Under the pieces are notes generated by a model, which worked only from the letters and a program-made list of their open reading frames with translations, did not search any database and had not been told where the DNA came from. From an uncultured Paracoccaceae bacterium (GTDB lineage: Bacteria; Pseudomonadota; Alphaproteobacteria; Rhodobacterales; Rhodobacteraceae), in contig CANNFQ010000008.1 in NCBI GenBank assembly GCA_947503925.1, forward strand, positions 1 through 64,000: a DNA stretch of 64,000 bases. Direction: 5' to 3'. Shown here piece by piece: positions 35,674-43,357 of the stretch (position 1 is the first letter of the stretch; each line of letters begins with the position of its first letter). The position numbers and the translations under genes were made by a program.

Positions 35674-36666
35674 CTACTCCGCCGCCTGCTTACGAGCGGC
35701 CTTCTTTTCGGCATGGGCCATCATTGCCTCGCGCACCCAGGCACCATCATCCCAGGCTGTCTTGCGAGCGTTCAACCGATCCACATTGCACGGCCCATTG
35801 CCCGAGATGACATCGAAGAACTCATCCCAATCCGGTTCGGTAAAATCGTAATGTTCCGTTTCATCGTTCCAGTGCAGGTGCGCGTCAGGTATCGTCAGAC
35901 CCAGATATTCCGCCTGTGGCACGGTCTCATCCACAAATTTCTGGCGCAGCTCATCATTGGTATTCACCTTGATCCGCCATGCCATGGATTGGGCGGAATG
36001 CACGCTATCCTTGTCGGACGGACCAAACATCATCAGGGCGGGATACCAGAACCGGTTCAGGGCATCCTGCGCCATCCGCTTTTGATCAGCCGTGCCGTTC
36101 ACCATCGCCATCATGATGTGGAAACCTTGGCGCTGATGAAAGCTCTCTTCCTTGCAGATGCGCACCATCGCGCGGGCGTAAGGACCGTAGGATGTGCGCT
36201 GCAACGGCACCTGATTCATGATCGCCGCCCCATCCACCAACCAACCAACAGCGCCCATGTCGGCCCAGGTCAACGTCGGATAGTTGAAAATAGATGAATA
36301 CTTCATTCGCCCATCCAGCAGCATTTCAGTCATCTCATCACGGCTGACACCCAGGGTTTCAGCAGCGCAGTAAAGATAAAGACCATGACCCGCCTCGTCC
36401 TGCACCTTGGCCAACAGATTGGCTTTGCGTTCAAGCGTTGGGGCACGGGTGATCCAGTTACCTTCTGGCAATTGACCAACGATTTCAGAATGGGCGTGCT
36501 GGCCAATCTGCCTGATCAGATTGCGGCGATATCCATCAGGCATGTAATCCCTGGGTTCAATCTTTTCGCCCGCATCAATACGATCCTGAAAAGCGCAATC
36601 TTCGGGTGACATGTCCTCGCGCGCCACCAGCCCCTTGCCGGTGGACTTCACCATCTGTGCATACAT
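35674..36666 (-). CDS. paaA: Phenylacetyl-CoA epoxidase catalytic subunit A
   Basis: This 330-residue diiron oxygenase epoxidises the ring of phenylacetyl-CoA. Ligand motifs are visible in [12 protein letters not shown] (E-x2-H) and [14 protein letters not shown] (E-x2-H), and the CoA-site residues lie in [12 protein letters not shown]. It heads the leftward paaABCDE operon. Its 170-base upstream region holds the shared control region, next to the regA terminator. Confidence 0.96.
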   Translation of the reverse strand: MYAQMVKSTGKGLVAREDMSPEDCAFQDRIDAGEKIEPRDYMPDGYRRNLIRQIGQHAHSEIVGQLPEGNWITRAPTLERKANLLAKVQDEAGHGLYLYCAAETLGVSRDEMTEMLLDGRMKYSSIFNYPTLTWADMGAVGWLVDGAAIMNQVPLQRTSYGPYARAMVRICKEESFHQRQGFHIMMAMVNGTADQKRMAQDALNRFWYPALMMFGPSDKDSVHSAQSMAWRIKVNTNDELRQKFVDETVPQAEYLGLTIPDAHLHWNDETEHYDFTEPDWDEFFDVISGNGPCNVDRLNARKTAWDDGAWVREAMMAHAEKKAARKQAAE

Positions 36667-36767
36667 CGCATCCTCCGCTGAGGCTCGGACCCGGATCTTC
36701 GCAAGCTAACCACCTACATAAACATCCTCTGGCAACAGCCTTACGATGGGCAATCTAAATGTTACAC

Positions 36768-36798
36768 AAATATCCGTCAACGAATCTGTGGTAACATT
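36768..36798. promoter_or_regulatory. Inverted repeat upstream of paaA
   Basis: AATGTTAC and GTAACATT are perfect 8-bp arms about 22 bases apart, in the 174-base gap between paaA and the regA terminator. The site could be an operator of the paa operon. It does not resemble a TetR/PaaR-type short palindrome, so the binding factor is open. Confidence 0.35.
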
Positions 36799-36820
36799 AA
36801 AACCCAGCCAGTGGCTGAGC
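36799..36820 (-). terminator. Intrinsic terminator of regA
   Basis: On the minus strand, 20-odd bases after the regA stop, CAGCC-ACT-GGCTG is followed by GGTTTT. It is a short but GC-rich stem with a T-run. Confidence 0.6.
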
Positions 36821-36840
36821 CGTCTACTTGCGATCCAGGG

Positions 36841-37392
36841 CTAACGCGGGCTGCGTTTCGCCAAAATTCTCTGCAATGTACGGCGATGCATCGACAACCG
36901 TCGAGCCGTTTCCGAAACGTTACGGTCACAAAGCTCGTAAACCCGCTGAATATGCTCCCAGCGGACGCGGTCGGCGCTCATCGGGTTTTCAGGGGGCGGC
37001 GGCAGAGCATCCTGTCGGGACAGCAGTGCATTTGTGACATCGGTGGCATCGGCAGGCTTTGCCAGATAGTCGGTCGCACCAATCTTCACAGCAGCAACCG
37101 CCGTTGCAATCGCGCCATAGCCGGTTAACACCACAATACGACTTTCGGGGCGGCGGGATCGAAGAGTCTCAACAACGTCCAGGCCATTCCCGTCTTCCAG
37201 ACGCAGGTCAACAACCGCGTAAGCCGGAGGGCGTGCCGTCGCGACGGCACGCCCTGCAGCGACCGAACCCGCCATTTCAACGTCAAAACCACGGCGCTCC
37301 ATTGCCTTGGCAAGGCGGCGCAAAAAAGCTTCATCATCGTCAACCAGAAGAAGGCTCTTATCCTCGCCCAGCTCCAGTATTTCGGTATTCAT
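36841..37392 (-). CDS. regA: Redox response regulator RegA/ActR/PrrA
   Basis: This 183-residue response regulator has an N-terminal receiver (LLVDDDEAF acidic pair, phospho-acceptor in VVDLRLEDGNGL, VLTGYG, KPAD) and a Fis-type helix-turn-helix (SETARRLSMHRRTLQRIL). It controls photosynthesis, respiration and carbon/nitrogen fixation genes in Rhodobacterales. It is encoded just downstream of senC and opposite regB, the standard regB-senC-regA layout. Confidence 0.95.
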   Translation of the reverse strand: MNTEILELGEDKSLLLVDDDEAFLRRLAKAMERRGFDVEMAGSVAAGRAVATARPPAYAVVDLRLEDGNGLDVVETLRSRRPESRIVVLTGYGAIATAVAAVKIGATDYLAKPADATDVTNALLSRQDALPPPPENPMSADRVRWEHIQRVYELCDRNVSETARRLSMHRRTLQRILAKRSPR

Positions 37393-37451
37393 GTTTCGTC
37401 CTTTGGTGTTGCACCGCAGAACGTAGGACTGACTTGCCGGGCGTCAACTGC

Positions 37452-38063
37452 TCAGGCTTGCGCAACAAAACAGGCCGTAACTTCGGCCACTTCCTCCGCC
37501 GAGGTCGGCTGTCGGAAGAACTCCACAAACCCTATCTCTGGCAGCACCAGATAGGTAAAGGTCGAATGCTGCATCAGGTAGTAATCCGGGTCATCATCTG
37601 CCTTGGAATAATAAGTCTTGTAAGCGCGTGACACTACTGCAATCTGCTCATCCGATCCGGTCAAGCCGATCATCTTGGGATGGAAGTTATCGGTATATTC
37701 GCCAACAACCTCCTGCGTGTCGCGGGCCGGATCAATGGTGATAAACAGCGGCGTCACACTAATCCCCTGTTCGGCCAGAATATCAACAGCCGCAGCATTG
37801 CGGGCCGCATCCAGTGGGCAAACATCCGGACAAAATGTGTAGCCAAAGTAAACCAGCGTTGGTTCGGTAATCATATCCGCATCAGTGACTGTTTCACCCG
37901 TTTCGCTGACCAGCTCAAACGGGCCGCCGATATCAGCACCACCCACCGCTGTGGTTCCACAAGCAGCCGCTGTTGCACCAAAGCGGGTCATTGCCATGAC
38001 ATAGGTCACACCCAGCACCGCCACCGTCACAACACCAGCCGAAATTGCGATTGCCCTGGACAT
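37452..38063 (-). CDS. senC: SCO1/SenC/PrrC copper chaperone
   Basis: This 203-residue protein has an N-terminal membrane anchor (AIAISAGVVTVAVLGVTYVM) and a periplasmic thioredoxin fold with the CuA-loading motif CPDVCP and the later His in YYLMQHST. It inserts copper into cytochrome c oxidase and links oxidase activity to RegB. ATG 38063 has GGGG seven bases upstream; a TTG six bases earlier is less likely. Confidence 0.93.
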   Translation of the reverse strand: MSRAIAISAGVVTVAVLGVTYVMAMTRFGATAAACGTTAVGGADIGGPFELVSETGETVTDADMITEPTLVYFGYTFCPDVCPLDAARNAAAVDILAEQGISVTPLFITIDPARDTQEVVGEYTDNFHPKMIGLTGSDEQIAVVSRAYKTYYSKADDDPDYYLMQHSTFTYLVLPEIGFVEFFRQPTSAEEVAEVTACFVAQA

Positions 38064-38153
38064 CGTCAAACCCCTTCGCAGATTGGTCGCATTGATCCTC
38101 TATGCCAGCGCGCTTATCAATGGTCCACCTTGCCGCACAGTATCAGAGATCAC

Positions 38154-39554
38154 ATGTCCGTTTCCGAATTTGAGATGTTTCAGGACCAACAGCGCAGCAA
38201 CTGGGTGCGGCTACGCACATTGGTAATGCTGCGATGGTTCGCCGTGGCTGGTCAAGCTATTGCGGTGATTGTGGCCGTTAGGGTATATGGATTGCAGCTG
38301 GAGGTCGGGTTCGCAACGATGGCGATCACTGCCTCTGTTGTTGCCAACCTCGTTTCCTACTTCGCCTACCCCGAAAACAAGCGCCTGTCGGAACGACAAG
38401 CGTCGCTCTGGCTTGCTTTCGATATCATGCAACTCAGCGCTCTTCTCTATTTTACGGGCGGACTGAACAACCCATTCGCCATGCTCGTCCTTGCGCCAGT
38501 AACGATCGCTGCGACGGTCCTACATCTCAGTAGCACAATACTTCTGGGGCTGCTGGCGATCATACTGATCACGGCGGTCAGTCGGTTCAGCCTACCCATC
38601 GAAACGGTCGAAGGGGTCGTCCTAGCCCTGCCAATCCTGTTTCAGTTCGGCTTTTGGGTCGCGCTCCTGATTGGCGTTGTCTTTCTGGCGATCTACGCCC
38701 GGCAGGTGACAACAGAAATGCATGCAATGGGCGAAGCGTTGGTGGCAACACAACTAGCCTTGGCGCGGGAACAGAAACTGACAGATTTGGGTGGGGTCGT
38801 GGCCGCCGCTGCGCATGAGTTGGGCACGCCCTTGGCAACGATCAAACTGGTCGGCAGCGAGTTAATGGAAGAGCTCGAGAACCACCCACATCTGCTCGAT
38901 GATGCGGCGCTGATCCGGGACCAGGCCGACCGATGCCGTGACATTCTGCAATCCATGGGGCGGGTGGGCAAGGACGACCTCCACCTGCGCCGCGCACCTA
39001 TCGAAACCGTGGTGAGAGAGGCAGCAGAACCCCATCTGCAACGCGGATCCACCGTCAGTTTCGACATCCGGCCAGAGGATGACGCCAATCTGACGCAACC
39101 AACCATCCCACGCCGCCCCGAAATCATTCATGGGCTGCGCAACCTGATCCAAAACGCCGTCGATTTTTCCTCCTCCTATGTTCAGGTCGATATCCGTTGG
39201 TCAAAGGATGAGATCAGCGTGCGGATTTCTGATGACGGGCCCGGCTTTCCACAATCTGTGATCGGCAGGATCGGTGATCCATATGTCAGGCGCAGACGGG
39301 CCAGCGAAGATCGGGCGCGCAGACCGGGCTACCAAGGCATGGGGCTGGGTTTGTTCATTGCCAAAACACTTCTGGAGCGGTCAGGCGCCAAATTGACATT
39401 CTCCAACAGTCGCCGGCATGGGCACGCCAGTTGGACAGGGCAGGCCACGGGTGGCGCAATCGTCAACGTGCAATGGGCGCAATCCGCATTGCCCAACACG
39501 GGCGATGGTGGCCTTGGCGAAAACGTCCCACTCGATCCATGGCCTCAGCGTTAA
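38154..39554 (+). CDS. regB: Redox sensor kinase RegB/ActS/PrrB
   Basis: This 466-residue sensor kinase has six predicted membrane helices. The quinone-sensing box GGLNNPF is near residue 105 and the H-box is AAAAHELGTPLATI. The redox-active Cys is in DRCRDILQSMG, and an HATPase_c domain follows (NLIQNAVDFS, DDGPGFP, GMGLGLFIAKTLLE). It phosphorylates RegA under reducing conditions. It diverges from senC over a 90-base gap that must hold both promoters. The ORF extends upstream without a start signal, so I chose ATG 38154. Confidence 0.95.
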   Translation: MSVSEFEMFQDQQRSNWVRLRTLVMLRWFAVAGQAIAVIVAVRVYGLQLEVGFATMAITASVVANLVSYFAYPENKRLSERQASLWLAFDIMQLSALLYFTGGLNNPFAMLVLAPVTIAATVLHLSSTILLGLLAIILITAVSRFSLPIETVEGVVLALPILFQFGFWVALLIGVVFLAIYARQVTTEMHAMGEALVATQLALAREQKLTDLGGVVAAAAHELGTPLATIKLVGSELMEELENHPHLLDDAALIRDQADRCRDILQSMGRVGKDDLHLRRAPIETVVREAAEPHLQRGSTVSFDIRPEDDANLTQPTIPRRPEIIHGLRNLIQNAVDFSSSYVQVDIRWSKDEISVRISDDGPGFPQSVIGRIGDPYVRRRRASEDRARRPGYQGMGLGLFIAKTLLERSGAKLTFSNSRRHGHASWTGQATGGAIVNVQWAQSALPNTGDGGLGENVPLDPWPQR

Positions 39555-39560
39555 CGCCAT

Positions 39561-39575
39561 TTAACCTGACATTAA
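39561..39575. promoter_or_regulatory. CtrA binding site
   Basis: TTAA-CCTGACA-TTAA is a perfect match to the alphaproteobacterial CtrA box (TTAA-N7-TTAA). It sits about 50 bases before the start of the PAS-domain (DivL-like) gene. A further TTAA at 39551-39554 overlaps the regB stop. The position fits direct CtrA control of the downstream gene. Confidence 0.65.
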
Positions 39576-39623
39576 CCTTCCTCTTCGATTGTCGCGGACA
39601 GAGAGGCTAGGGGACAACGACAC

Positions 39624-41219
39624 ATGCCAATGGACTGGTTCGATTTTATTTTCGTGGCAATAACTGCGATATTCGGAGCGGGCATTGTCGTTCTGATTGC
39701 GCAGAAAATCGAAAGCCACAGCAAGCCATCCAAACAACTGGTGACGGCACCCGATAACGACATCGCCTTTCTTTTCAAATCCGGGATCATGATGGATGCA
39801 ACACCTGGTGCAATGGCGATGATCACGCCGCATCTGGGAAAAATGTCTGAATATGACGCGACTCTGGAACTACTGGGCAGCCGCTTTCCCGGGTTTCAGG
39901 AGGCGCTGACAGGCGACGATGTCACATCATTGCGGATCGATGATGAAGGGGGCAAGGGGCTATGGGTGAACATCACCAAGGAGGCGGAGCGGACACGCAT
40001 CACCGTGCATGGCAACAGACAGCAGATCACCGGGGGCACGGTCGGGATTATTGAACGCGACATCCGGTTGACCGAGTTGATGATGCTGCGCGACCTGACA
40101 CAGCACACGCCACAACTGATCTGGCAAGAGGATCTGTCCGGCAAACTGCTTTGGGCGAACCATGCTTACCTGTCATTCTGCGACAAACTCCGCGATGACG
40201 AAACAGCTGATCAAACCACTTGGCCCAACAAACCGTTGATCGCCGACCTGCATGAAAATAACATCGGCAAGGCACCATCGGCAAGGCGCGTTTCAGTCCC
40301 ACTGCCGAAACAAAAGGCCGAACAATGGTTTGATGTCACAAGCGTTCGGCGCGAGGATAGCTTGCTGCATTTCGCCAATGACGCCAACGCTATCGTGCGC
40401 GCCGATCAAGAGCGGCGCAACTTTGTTCAGACATTGGCAAAAACCTTCGCCCAGCTGTCTATTGGGCTGGCGATTTTCGACAAACGGCGGCAGCTTGCAA
40501 TGTTCAACCCGGCCTTGCTGGATATGACAAACCTGCCCATCCAGTTCCTGAGCGCGCGACCAACCGTTGATGCGGTGCTGGACCGGTTGCGCGAATCCCG
40601 CATGCTGCCGGAACCCAAGAATTACACCTCATGGCGCGATCAGTTCACAGCGCTCGAACAGGCGGCGAAGGATGGCCGCTATACCGAAGTTTGGAACCTG
40701 CCAGACGGACAAACCTATCGTGTTACCGGGCGACCACATCCTGATGGGGCCTTCGCCTTCCTGTTCGAAGATATTAGCGCGGAAGTCTCACTCACCCGCC
40801 GCTTCCGGTCCGACATCGAAACCAGTCAGGCCGTGCTAGACACATTAGCTGACGCCATTGCCGTTTTCTCCAGCGCGGGCACATTGATCATGTCAAATCG
40901 AGCCTATTCCGATCTTTGGGGGCCAGTCAGCGATGAAAGGGTCCAGCAATACGAGGTGCAGTCGGCGATCAGAACGTGGCAAAACCGCTGCACACCAACG
41001 AAAATGTGGGGCGAATTGCGCAAATTCATCCATCTTGTGGGGCCACGCAAACCTTGGTCGGATCAGGCCTTGCTGGATGACGGACGGCAGATCAAATGTG
41101 AAGCGAACCCCATCGCTGGCGGTATGACGATGGTGAAGTTCACAATCTCTGCGCCAACGCATCCTGTCATCCACAAGCTGACGCAACATGATCCAGCCCT
41201 GATGACCGCCAAGCGCTGA
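39624..41219 (+). CDS. divL: PAS-domain protein, DivL-like without kinase domain
   Basis: This 531-residue protein has one N-terminal membrane helix (residues 6-28) and about three PAS-like modules: 170-260 (ELMMLRDLTQHTPQLIWQED), 270-390 (FAQLSIGLAIFDKRRQLAMF) and 395-500 (VLDTLADAIAVFSSAG). It has no HisKA or HATPase motifs. The neighbourhood divL-tsaE-amgK-murU-addB-addA-trxA is conserved in alphaproteobacteria, and the Rhodobacter-type DivL is likewise a PAS protein short of a full kinase. In that group DivL influences the CckA-ChpT-CtrA relay. The upstream CtrA box supports this. The identification is by position and architecture. Confidence 0.7.
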   Translation: MPMDWFDFIFVAITAIFGAGIVVLIAQKIESHSKPSKQLVTAPDNDIAFLFKSGIMMDATPGAMAMITPHLGKMSEYDATLELLGSRFPGFQEALTGDDVTSLRIDDEGGKGLWVNITKEAERTRITVHGNRQQITGGTVGIIERDIRLTELMMLRDLTQHTPQLIWQEDLSGKLLWANHAYLSFCDKLRDDETADQTTWPNKPLIADLHENNIGKAPSARRVSVPLPKQKAEQWFDVTSVRREDSLLHFANDANAIVRADQERRNFVQTLAKTFAQLSIGLAIFDKRRQLAMFNPALLDMTNLPIQFLSARPTVDAVLDRLRESRMLPEPKNYTSWRDQFTALEQAAKDGRYTEVWNLPDGQTYRVTGRPHPDGAFAFLFEDISAEVSLTRRFRSDIETSQAVLDTLADAIAVFSSAGTLIMSNRAYSDLWGPVSDERVQQYEVQSAIRTWQNRCTPTKMWGELRKFIHLVGPRKPWSDQALLDDGRQIKCEANPIAGGMTMVKFTISAPTHPVIHKLTQHDPALMTAKR

Positions 41220-41260
41220 ATTCGCTTGGCCCGCATCGGCGCAGGTCATAATCTCCGGCC

Positions 41261-41725
41261 ATGCTGGCCGATCAGATCCACCGCCTTTTACCAAACGAAA
41301 CCGACACGGCGGCCTTTGCCACCGCGCTGGCGTCTTTACTGCGACCCTGCGACACGATCCTGCTCGAAGGACCAATCGGCGCTGGCAAATCCGCCTTCGC
41401 ACGGGCATTGATCCGGGCACGGCTTGGCCGGATGGAGGATGTGCCATCACCGACATTCACGCTCGTTCAGACCTATGAGGATCCGGCTGGTGACATCTGG
41501 CATTGCGATCTTTACCGGCTGACCGACCCTGACGAAGTGCTTGAGCTTGGGCTTGATGAGGCGTTCAATACCGCCATCTGCCTGATTGAATGGCCTGACA
41601 GACTGGGAAGCGAGACGCCAGATGGTGCGCTGAAAATGACCTTCGCGGCAACAGATGCCGGTCACACCGTGGCAATAGACGTCCCACAAAACTGGGCGGC
41701 GAGACTGGACCATATGCATGACTGA
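41261..41725 (+). CDS. tsaE: tRNA t6A synthesis ATPase TsaE
   Basis: This 154-residue P-loop protein (EGPIGAGKSAFARALI at about 36-51) has the family signatures PSPTFTLVQTYE, HCDLYRL and IEWPDR. It binds the TsaB-TsaD complex that makes threonylcarbamoyl-adenosine in tRNA. It overlaps the next gene by eight bases. Confidence 0.95.
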   Translation: MLADQIHRLLPNETDTAAFATALASLLRPCDTILLEGPIGAGKSAFARALIRARLGRMEDVPSPTFTLVQTYEDPAGDIWHCDLYRLTDPDEVLELGLDEAFNTAICLIEWPDRLGSETPDGALKMTFAATDAGHTVAIDVPQNWAARLDHMHD

Positions 41726-42689
41726 TCGAAAGGCGATGATCGACCGCTTTGTGGAATACTCACACTGGGCCTGTTGGACACGACAACCCCTTGCCGGTGA
41801 CGCATCCGGCCGACGGTATGAAAGGCTGATCCGTGATAGCGAAAGTGTCATCCTCATGGATGCCGACCCTTCCAACGGCGAAGATACGAAACTTTTCGCC
41901 ACAATCGCCGAACAGCTTTCAAACCAAGGGCTATGCCCGCCAAAGATACTTGCACATGATGCCGATGCGGGCCTGATGATCATCTCTGACCTCGGGCAGA
42001 ACGATTTTGCCAATTGGTTACGTCAGAACCCGCAGGACAGCTCCACTTTATACCAAGCGGCATCCGATGTACTGCTGGCACTGCATCAAAAGCAGACAGG
42101 CATGCCTCTCGATCGCCTCACCCCTACCGTGGGCGGCGACATGGTCAGTATTCTGCACCCCTATTACACTGGCGATCCAGTTGATGATCTGGTCAAAGAA
42201 ACTGCTCGGGCGCTGAGCGAACTCGCGCCCAACCCCGACACTATGGCGTTACGTGACTATCACGCAGAAAACCTGATCTGGCGACCGATGGAAACCGGAA
42301 CAAGCCGGGTTGGGTTACTGGATTTTCAGGATGCGATCATGGCGCCCGCAGGTTACGATTTGGCATCATTGATCCGGGACGCACGCCGCGACGTCGAACC
42401 AAACATCGCCGAGGACATCATCACCTGTTTTGAAGAAAACACCGGGACAGGGCCGGGGTTTCGGGCGCAGCTGGCCTGCCTCGGCGCCCAGCGCAACCTG
42501 CGTATCCTGGGTGTCTTTGCACGGCTGGCCAAAGCGCACAAGAAACCGCATTATCTCGATCTGATCCCACGGGTATGGCGACATCTGGAAACCGACCTGC
42601 AACACGCCGCGCTCAAATCGCTGCGCGAAGCGGTGCGTGACACGCTGCCCGCACCAGATGCCAGCTATCTGGCCAAGTTGCGCGCATGA
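41718..42689 (+). CDS. amgK: MurNAc/GlcNAc anomeric kinase AmgK
   Basis: This 323-residue protein of the aminoglycoside-phosphotransferase fold has ATP-site DASGRRYERL, catalytic LRDYHAENLIW and metal-binding LLDFQDA. Together with the adjacent nucleotidyltransferase it matches AmgK-MurU, which returns peptidoglycan sugars to UDP-MurNAc and bypasses de novo synthesis. It overlaps murU by four bases (ATGA). Confidence 0.88.
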   Translation: MTDRKAMIDRFVEYSHWACWTRQPLAGDASGRRYERLIRDSESVILMDADPSNGEDTKLFATIAEQLSNQGLCPPKILAHDADAGLMIISDLGQNDFANWLRQNPQDSSTLYQAASDVLLALHQKQTGMPLDRLTPTVGGDMVSILHPYYTGDPVDDLVKETARALSELAPNPDTMALRDYHAENLIWRPMETGTSRVGLLDFQDAIMAPAGYDLASLIRDARRDVEPNIAEDIITCFEENTGTGPGFRAQLACLGAQRNLRILGVFARLAKAHKKPHYLDLIPRVWRHLETDLQHAALKSLREAVRDTLPAPDASYLAKLRA

Positions 42690-43357
42690 ACTGCCCCATC
42701 CTTCTTTTCGCGGCAGGTCTTGGGACTCGCATGGGCGATCTGGTCAAGGATCGACCAAAACCCTTGGTTCAGGTAGGTGGCAAAGCGCTGATTGATCACG
42801 CCTTGGCACTGACAAATGTTCCAGGGGTCGGCCAACGGGTGGTGAACATTCACTATCAGGCCGACAAGCTCAAACAACACCTCAAGGACCGCCCCATCAC
42901 GTTCTCGGACGAAACCGACAGCTTGCGGGAAACCGGTGGTGGATTACGACACGCCCTGCCATTGCTGGGCGGTAGCCCGGTCATCACCATGAACACTGAT
43001 GCCATCTGGCGCGGACCCAACCCGATTTCCATCATTCTGGACGCGTGGACAGATAATATGGAGGCCCTGCTACTGATCGTGCCCAAGGAACAGGTCAGCG
43101 GCCATTTGGGCAAGGGTGATTTCACCCAGGATCAGCAGGGCGGCCTTCATCGGGGGCCGGGCGATATTTATACTGGACTCCAGATCATCCGCACCGAAAC
43201 GCTGGCCAATGTAAAGGAAACGGCGTTTTCAATGAACATGATCTGGGATCAGATGGCAGCGCGGGGTGGACTGTTCGGCCTGCAATATCCCGGCGACTGG
43301 TGCGATGTCGGGCAGCCATCCAGCATTCCCCTGGCCGAGGCTTTGCTGGATGTTTGA
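42686..43357 (+). CDS. murU: MurNAc-1-phosphate uridylyltransferase MurU
   Basis: This 223-residue nucleotidyltransferase has the pyrophosphorylase start FAAGLGTRMGDLVKDRPKPL, a metal-binding NTDAIW and the closing DWCDVGQPSS. It is the partner of AmgK in murein sugar recycling. The stop overlaps the addB start. Confidence 0.88.
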   Translation: MNCPILLFAAGLGTRMGDLVKDRPKPLVQVGGKALIDHALALTNVPGVGQRVVNIHYQADKLKQHLKDRPITFSDETDSLRETGGGLRHALPLLGGSPVITMNTDAIWRGPNPISIILDAWTDNMEALLLIVPKEQVSGHLGKGDFTQDQQGGLHRGPGDIYTGLQIIRTETLANVKETAFSMNMIWDQMAARGGLFGLQYPGDWCDVGQPSSIPLAEALLDV

